From NCBI GenBank assembly GCA_002729885.1, contig PBUB01000002.1, positions 239,157 through 303,156 on the forward strand: a DNA stretch of 64,000 bases, written 5' to 3'. The translations under genes and the position numbers were made by a program. Below are positions 59,361 to 64,000 of the stretch, piece by piece. Positions within the stretch are counted from its first letter, which is position 1. Every line of letters begins with the position of its first letter. Below the pieces are notes generated by a model, which saw only the letters and a list, made by a program, of their open reading frames with translations, did no database searches and was not told the origin of the DNA. The stretch is from Spirochaetaceae bacterium (GTDB lineage: Bacteria > Spirochaetota > Leptospiria > Leptospirales > Leptonemataceae).

Positions 59361-59752
59361 TCATCCCTTTCCAGGAGCCTTAGAGTCATCAGGCGAATCT
59401 TTTCCAGTCTTACCTGACCTTCCAGGGTGTCATAAAACTCGGTGGAGGCCCGGGCCAGCGAATTCATCAGGGGCTTTATAGTCGATTCATCATCTCCTGC
59501 CCATCGGTTGCGAATCAGCAATCCGGCGAAGTCTCCCTCCACCAGGAGAATTTGATCCATCCTTTTTTCCGGTGCATCGGGAATACTCTCCGGCTCCGTT
59601 TTGTAGCACTTTGCGAGAAAACTGGCTACGTGCTTGATGGGAATCTGTCGCAGGAGTTCTTCCAGTATGGACTCCATATTCAGCCGAACCACGCTTAACG
59701 CTACAGCTTTATCTTCCGGACATGTCTTGAGCTCATAAACTTCCCTGGCCAT
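59357..59752 (-). CDS. Hypothetical protein
   Basis: A 131-residue soluble, mainly helical protein (ILEELLRQIPIKHVASFLAK, STIKPLMNSLARASTEFYDT, RLEKIRLMTLRLLE). No signal, membrane helix or recognised domain. Its stop codon overlaps that of serB (shared CTAG). It is divergent from the ABC1 kinase gene, only 45 bases apart. Confidence 0.65.
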   Translation of the reverse strand: MAREVYELKTCPEDKAVALSVVRLNMESILEELLRQIPIKHVASFLAKCYKTEPESIPDAPEKRMDQILLVEGDFAGLLIRNRWAGDDESTIKPLMNSLARASTEFYDTLEGQVRLEKIRLMTLRLLERDD

Positions 59753-59797
59753 ATTAGAAGATTACAATGCAGCTGTGACAGTTAAAGGGGACAGGCT

Positions 59798-61384
59798 GTG
59801 CTAAAATCACCGGAATATCGAACAAAACGGGTCCCCGATCCCGCCGGAAAAGTAGCCGATTTCGTGGTCTGGAATTGCTTTATTGACTCTGTGACCGAAT
59901 CCGAATCTTCGCAAGAAAACAACTCCCGAACAGATCCCTTAAATGAAGCGCATATCGAAAAAGACTCCAGAAATTGGAAAGACTCGAAGGATTTAAAAGA
60001 CTTAAAAAACTCGAATGGCCCCACTGAAGAAAAAAAGCCCGAAAACCAGGGTCCCCGGTCCGGGATGGCGCGCAGTCGATCTCTGGGCAGTCTTGTAGGT
60101 GGACTGGGTGCATCCCTTCTGGGTGCGATGGTAAGAAAGCCCTTTCAGAGCCAGGAGCAAAGAGCAGGGTTTCTGGAGTCCATGTGGCTGAAGGAAGCTC
60201 AGAGAATGGTGGGCAAGCTGGGTGAACTTAAAGGTGCGGCCATGAAATTGGGGCAGATGCTCAGTTTGCATGAGCATATTCTACCGCCTGAAGCTGCGAA
60301 GATCATGGGCCAGCTTCAAAAAGCTGCGCCACCCATCCCATTCGAAACGATACAGGAAGTGATGCAAAAGGAGCTCGGCGAGCGCCTGGAACTTGTGGAG
60401 AAAATAGATCCTGAGCCATTCGCATCGGCCAGTATTGGTCAGGTACACCGAGGGGTTCTGAAGGATGGCACCGAAGTTGTTTTCAAGGTTCAGTACCCTG
60501 GTGTGGATCGTGCGGTTCGTCAGGATATAAAGCAGCTTCGCTGGATGGCCGGACCCATGGTAAACTTCATGACCGGTGGCTCTGCAGGACCTATTTTTGA
60601 TGAACTTGAAGAAGTGATGATCCAGGAGCTGGATTATGTGCAGGAATTGAAAAACCTGCAGGAAATGCAGAGCATCCTTGAAAATGAGACAATGCGAGTG
60701 GTGCCAGCTGGATTTCCGGAACTGAGCAGTACAAGAGTGCTTACAATGGAGCTGGCCCATGGGCTTTCCTTCGAAGAAGCTCTGAATCCACAGGTAGATC
60801 AGGATCTAAGAGACCGATGGGCTCAGTCTTTTGCCAGAACCTTTGCCCAGGGAGTATTCGCTCATCGCTTCCTGCATGCAGATCCAAATGCTGGCAATTT
60901 CGCATTTCGCAAGGATGGAAGTCTGGTGCTCTTCGATTTTGGATGTATGAAGCGAGTGCCCTTTGCCATCTCTCGCGGCTATGGGAATCTACTTCGAGCC
61001 ATCTTTTCTGAGGAGGATGAAAGAATCCCGGAGATCTTAAAGGAAGTTGGAATTCACCGCGCGGACGGAAGGCCGGTGGAAGTTTCCCTTCTAAAACCCC
61101 ATGCAGATTTGATTCGTCAGGTGTTCGGCCAGGATGGATTCGTATTCGGTGAGGATAAAGAGCTCTATGATCGAATATTTGAGCTCAGCCGGCAGCAATG
61201 GTTTGATTCCCTGGGAATCAAATTTCCAAGAGAGATTCTTTTCATCCATAGAACTCTGGCGGGGTACTTTGGAAATTTCAGTCGCCTCAAGGCCCGGGGC
61301 CCCTGGAGAACAATACTCCTGGAAGCTCTGGCCGATGCTGATGTAGAGGATGGAATACAGAGACAATCCGTAACCGCATTATAG
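59798..61384 (+). CDS. ABC1/AarF/UbiB family atypical kinase
   Basis: A 528-residue protein with a poorly conserved Lys/Asp/Ser-rich N-terminus (~40-90). The family signature KLGQMLS (KxGQ), the Ala-rich loop ASASIGQVHRG, catalytic Lys in VVFKVQYPG, HADPNAGNF and LFDFGCMKR are all present. Members support ubiquinone or other isoprenoid-lipid metabolism by an ATPase activity; the substrate here is unknown. The GTG start has AAAGGGG upstream; an internal ATG near residue 89 would remove the low-complexity region. Confidence 0.92.
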   Translation: MLKSPEYRTKRVPDPAGKVADFVVWNCFIDSVTESESSQENNSRTDPLNEAHIEKDSRNWKDSKDLKDLKNSNGPTEEKKPENQGPRSGMARSRSLGSLVGGLGASLLGAMVRKPFQSQEQRAGFLESMWLKEAQRMVGKLGELKGAAMKLGQMLSLHEHILPPEAAKIMGQLQKAAPPIPFETIQEVMQKELGERLELVEKIDPEPFASASIGQVHRGVLKDGTEVVFKVQYPGVDRAVRQDIKQLRWMAGPMVNFMTGGSAGPIFDELEEVMIQELDYVQELKNLQEMQSILENETMRVVPAGFPELSSTRVLTMELAHGLSFEEALNPQVDQDLRDRWAQSFARTFAQGVFAHRFLHADPNAGNFAFRKDGSLVLFDFGCMKRVPFAISRGYGNLLRAIFSEEDERIPEILKEVGIHRADGRPVEVSLLKPHADLIRQVFGQDGFVFGEDKELYDRIFELSRQQWFDSLGIKFPREILFIHRTLAGYFGNFSRLKARGPWRTILLEALADADVEDGIQRQSVTAL

Positions 61385-61406
61385 CGAATCCTCCCTGGAC
61401 AAAGAA

Positions 61407-61434
61407 AAGGGGCCTTGCGGCCCCCTTACCCTTT
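61407..61434. terminator. Bidirectional intrinsic terminator
   Basis: AAGGGGCC pairs with GGCCCCCTT. On the minus strand it is followed by TTTTCTTTG, ending the dps transcript; on the plus strand by ACCCTTTC, after the ABC1 kinase. Confidence 0.75.
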
Positions 61435-61474
61435 CAGATCTCTCGCCCTGTTTTCTTTTTAATATTGGACGAAA

Positions 61475-61951
61475 TTAAGCCAGAAGACTTCGAAGCATCC
61501 AGGCTGTTTTTTCATGTACATGCAATCTTTGCGTAAGCATATCTACGGTAGCTTCGTCATTTCCTTCCTCTGCAGCCGGGAAAGCATCTCGTAGAGTCCG
61601 GATAGTAGTTTCCTGAGCTTCTACCAGGTTCGCCAGCATTTCTTTGGCCGGGGGCACATCCGAATCTTCCTTGATGCTGGTAAGCGCTCCAAACTCAGCA
61701 TAACTGCCCGGTGCATAGTGTCCCAGAGCACGAATCCTTTCTGCGATTTCATCCACCGCAGTCCAGAGCTCATTGTACTGTTCCATAAACATTCTGTGCA
61801 GTGTATCGAACATCGGCCCGGTGACGTTCCAGTGATAGTTATGCGTCTTCAGATACAGGGTGTAGGTGTCCGCCAGGACTTTTTTCAGCCCGTCCACAAT
61901 CTGGGCTCTGTCCGCTTCTGGAATTCCTGTGTTCATAGCAGTTGGGTTCAT
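61475..61951 (-). CDS. dps: Dps-family ferritin-like protein
   Basis: A 158-residue protein that oxidises and stores iron and protects [23 protein letters not shown] and [20 protein letters not shown] carry the His, Asp and Glu residues of the ferroxidase site between subunits; [16 protein letters not shown] ends the four-helix bundle. The start at 61951 has a perfect AGGAGGT five bases upstream; an open frame to 62155 is not used. A 9-1-9 PerR-type box lies 52 bases upstream of the start. Confidence 0.94.
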   Translation of the reverse strand: MNPTAMNTGIPEADRAQIVDGLKKVLADTYTLYLKTHNYHWNVTGPMFDTLHRMFMEQYNELWTAVDEIAERIRALGHYAPGSYAEFGALTSIKEDSDVPPAKEMLANLVEAQETTIRTLRDAFPAAEEGNDEATVDMLTQRLHVHEKTAWMLRSLLA

Positions 61952-62002
61952 CGAATACCTCCTGTTCCCACCAGTTAGCACTATAGGATTAACTGGATCT
62001 AA

Positions 62003-62021
62003 ATTTAGAATAATTCTAAAT
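62003..62021 (-). promoter_or_regulatory. PerR/Fur-type operator upstream of dps
   Basis: ATTTAGAATAATTCTAAAT is a perfect 9-1-9 inverted repeat containing TTAGAATNATTCTAA, the classic Per box. It lies upstream of dps, between it and the divergent M20 gene, near a possible -10 TATAGT for dps. Peroxide-responsive repression is inferred. Confidence 0.75.
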
Positions 62022-62145
62022 GCGCTACAGGCAAGTCTTTTTTGTCCAGGGGCTGCTGGTGCGGGTTTTAATTGGAATTTCAAGGCTCGATTGAGGGAGT
62101 GAAAAAGTCTCTGGAAAATCCATCCCCGGATGTTGGCCTGTGGAT

Positions 62146-64000
62146 ATGCTTGCATACGGTGAAAGGGAAGGGCTACCAGATGAGATTGAAAGGGATGAGA
62201 CCACCGGTTTTCCCCTTATTTCGCAGGCCGATGGTATACTGCAGCTAATACTTGCCTATCTTGAGCTACCCTACTCCGTCACCGAGCATGGTTGTGGTAA
62301 GAAAGCCAGTCTCATCATCGACTATTTGCTGAAACTGGGAATCCCGGCCTATGGTCTTGCACGGGGGATGGCCCTGGAGCCGGACATGTCTCCCCGGGCC
62401 ATGGTAGAAACGGATTATCGCAATCGCTCACAGGCTCTGGTGGCAGCCAACCCATTGCACTCACTATGTGATCTTAACGATGAGCGGTTGCGCTCAATGC
62501 TACTGGAAACCTGCAGCCAGGTGGATGCGACTGAAGGAGTCATTCAGACCGGCCCCTATATATTGCGGCATGATCCAGAGGTGCAATTCGTTCAGGCAAG
62601 AAGTCACATCTATCCCATTTTATGGTTCTGGGATCCAGATGAAGTAAAGGCCCACCGGCTGGTCATCGACCCGAGTCTCGATCGGACTCGCCTGTTTCCT
62701 CCGGCGGAGGTGCGCCGATTGCTCCATTGTTCGGAAGCTTTGATGTTTCAGGCACCTCTGCTGGGTTACTTTCGGTTGGATGTTTTTTCTCTCACTTCCC
62801 GGCAAAGCGAATCCCTGAAATCAATATTCGATGCAGGTGAATTTCATTCCAATCTGGAAGCTCTAAACGATAGAATCGAAGATCTGAGTCAGGATGAACA
62901 TGCAAGACTGATCCGCAGTATGAATGGAGCACAGGAAGGATCTCTGGGAGATCCCGCCGCCTGGACCTATGCGAATAACCTGCAGGGTTGGGAAAGGTCC
63001 CAGGACGAAGAGCAATATAGAAATACCGGTCGCGGAGAACCGCTAAGATTCCAGCGGAGAAGGTTAATTCGGTCCAGAGAAGGCCGGCAGGGGGACGCTC
63101 CGGCGCGACGGGCAGAGCTCCGCGATACTGTAGATAATGCAGAAATTCTGCGTATTTGCGCTGATGATGCGGCCTGGTCTGCCAGAGCGCTTGCCCCCCT
63201 TGCCGATGTAACCATGACCACCGTCTATTTTAATTCACTACTCAGACTTAACGAAGCATTGGAGAATAATCAGGATCTACAGAGTTTCATTACAGATCCA
63301 AAGAAATTGCATGAGATGCGAGGTCTGGGCGTGCGACTGCGAAGAAGAGTGGACTGGCTGGCCGAGGCATCCATGAGCCCCGAAGGGGAGATCGATGCCC
63401 GTGCTCTTTCTGCTCCGTACTTTGAGGCCGCGCTGGAAACCATCCGGCAGATGAATGCTGCCGGTCTACATGTCTGTATAGACCGGGTGGGCAATCTACA
63501 TGGGCTGCTGGTAAAGGATGAAGAGGCCTATGAGATTCGCAATAGTGCCATGAAACCGGAGTTTCTGGCACAGTCTATTCACCATGTATCCCATATTGAC
63601 TCGGTTAAGAATGCAGGACGCTTTGACGGTCGTCTGGGAGTAACCGGAGGTATTGAAACCGCTCATATCTTTTCTGATCTACATAAATATTTCTCCCGTA
63701 CCATTCTTTCCACCAATTGTGATGTGCGCACCCATGTAAGCGCTTTTCTAGGCGAAGAGATGACCTTTACCGGCGAAGGGGTTTCCATGCCAGGAAGTTC
63801 CGCCGTCGCAGGAAATGCTCGTCCAGAAGCTATTCATAAGATGCGAAATCATGAAGGCCAGGTGTTTCGGGATCGCTTTTTGGAATTCCTCCAGTGGATT
63901 TCTAAAAAGCAGATGGATGGGCAGGTAGTTCTCTTAAATCAATTTCCCGAGCAGGGCAGCGACGATGACCTCATCCAGGCCTGCTTTGATCCGGTGCATT
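62146..64000 (+). CDS. Fusion of papain/transglutaminase-like domain to M20 carbamoylase-type amidohydrolase (3' truncated by window edge)
   Basis: The frame is open from 62095 to the window end; the ATG at 62146 gives 618 residues so far. Residues ~30-210 look like a protein-glutaminase/transglutaminase-type fold with a candidate triad Cys50 ([16 protein letters not shown]), His154 ([10 protein letters not shown]) and Asp175 (LVIDPSLD). Residues ~330-618 match M20 amidase/carbamoylases: [20 protein letters not shown] (His483, Asp494), GEEM (Glu537-538) and GSSAVAG. Metal ligands are in place. M20 carbamoylases hydrolyse N-carbamoyl or ureido acids. The fusion is not one I recognise. It is divergent from dps across the PerR box. 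Confidence 0.7.
   Translation, partial: MLAYGEREGLPDEIERDETTGFPLISQADGILQLILAYLELPYSVTEHGCGKKASLIIDYLLKLGIPAYGLARGMALEPDMSPRAMVETDYRNRSQALVAANPLHSLCDLNDERLRSMLLETCSQVDATEGVIQTGPYILRHDPEVQFVQARSHIYPILWFWDPDEVKAHRLVIDPSLDRTRLFPPAEVRRLLHCSEALMFQAPLLGYFRLDVFSLTSRQSESLKSIFDAGEFHSNLEALNDRIEDLSQDEHARLIRSMNGAQEGSLGDPAAWTYANNLQGWERSQDEEQYRNTGRGEPLRFQRRRLIRSREGRQGDAPARRAELRDTVDNAEILRICADDAAWSARALAPLADVTMTTVYFNSLLRLNEALENNQDLQSFITDPKKLHEMRGLGVRLRRRVDWLAEASMSPEGEIDARALSAPYFEAALETIRQMNAAGLHVCIDRVGNLHGLLVKDEEAYEIRNSAMKPEFLAQSIHHVSHIDSVKNAGRFDGRLGVTGGIETAHIFSDLHKYFSRTILSTNCDVRTHVSAFLGEEMTFTGEGVSMPGSSAVAGNARPEAIHKMRNHEGQVFRDRFLEFLQWISKKQMDGQVVLLNQFPEQGSDDDLIQACFDPVH

Noticed and set aside
61952..62155. N-terminal extension of dps
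   Set aside because: The perfect AGGAGGT before the ATG at 61951 and the Dps family length fix the shorter start; the extension would cover the PerR box.

Overview
The window looks like chromosome from a Leptospirales spirochaete, most likely a Leptonema-like or uncultured Leptospiraceae relative. Supporting signs are the flhF-flhG-(small membrane protein)-fliA/whiG flagellar order, many lipoproteins with relaxed spirochaetal lipoboxes, 7TM sensor proteins feeding SpoIIE phosphatase or histidine kinase outputs, and a cAMP-type K+ channel. The genus is inferred, not proven. No rRNA, tRNA, IS element, prophage or CRISPR array was found. Coding density is high and composition looks even, so this is ordinary core chromosome with some lineage-specific genes.

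Layout: 0-6 kb holds the 3' end of a P-type Ca2+ ATPase, a Dph6-like ATP pyrophosphatase, two tandem paralogous lipoproteins, an M23 peptidase and a STAS protein. 6-9.4 kb (minus strand) has a CNG-type K+ channel, a pore-less voltage-sensor/HAMP protein and a YdcF-like protein. 9.7-11.9 kb is a GAF-GAF sigma-54 activator. 12-26.2 kb is a tightly overlapping six-gene minus-strand operon: DUF486, DUF374 acyltransferase, MFS transporter, AsmA-like protein, DUF1318-like lipoprotein and a 2,749-residue PD40/TPR lipoprotein. It reads as an envelope-lipid handling unit. 26.3-28.1 kb has nitronate monooxygenase and small membrane or lipoproteins. 28.2-28.9 kb has two small minus genes, one a probable ArfA-like ribosome rescue factor with a terminator inside its coding sequence. 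29.2-45.8 kb is rich in surface or lipoproteins (beta-helix, M19-like, YD-like repeats) and signalling proteins (SpoIIE, 7TM sigma-54 activator), plus class I aldolase.

46.1-54.8 kb is a flagellar and motility block: flhF, flhG, a membrane protein, fliA/whiG, a hybrid histidine kinase (opposite strand), flaG with a sigma-28-type promoter, and a GT2 glycosyltransferase. 55-64 kb holds GH1 glucosidase, rpsD (stand-alone), serB with two ACT domains behind tandem 37-bp promoter repeats, an ABC1/UbiB kinase, dps under a perfect PerR-type box, and the start of an unusual fusion of a papain/transglutaminase-like domain to an M20 amidohydrolase.

The best candidates for something undescribed are the ArfA-like gene with a built-in terminator (28715-28879), the lipid-envelope operon with its giant lipoprotein (11968-26234), the pore-less voltage-sensor/HAMP protein (7378-8547) and the deamidase-like/M20 fusion (62146-64000).
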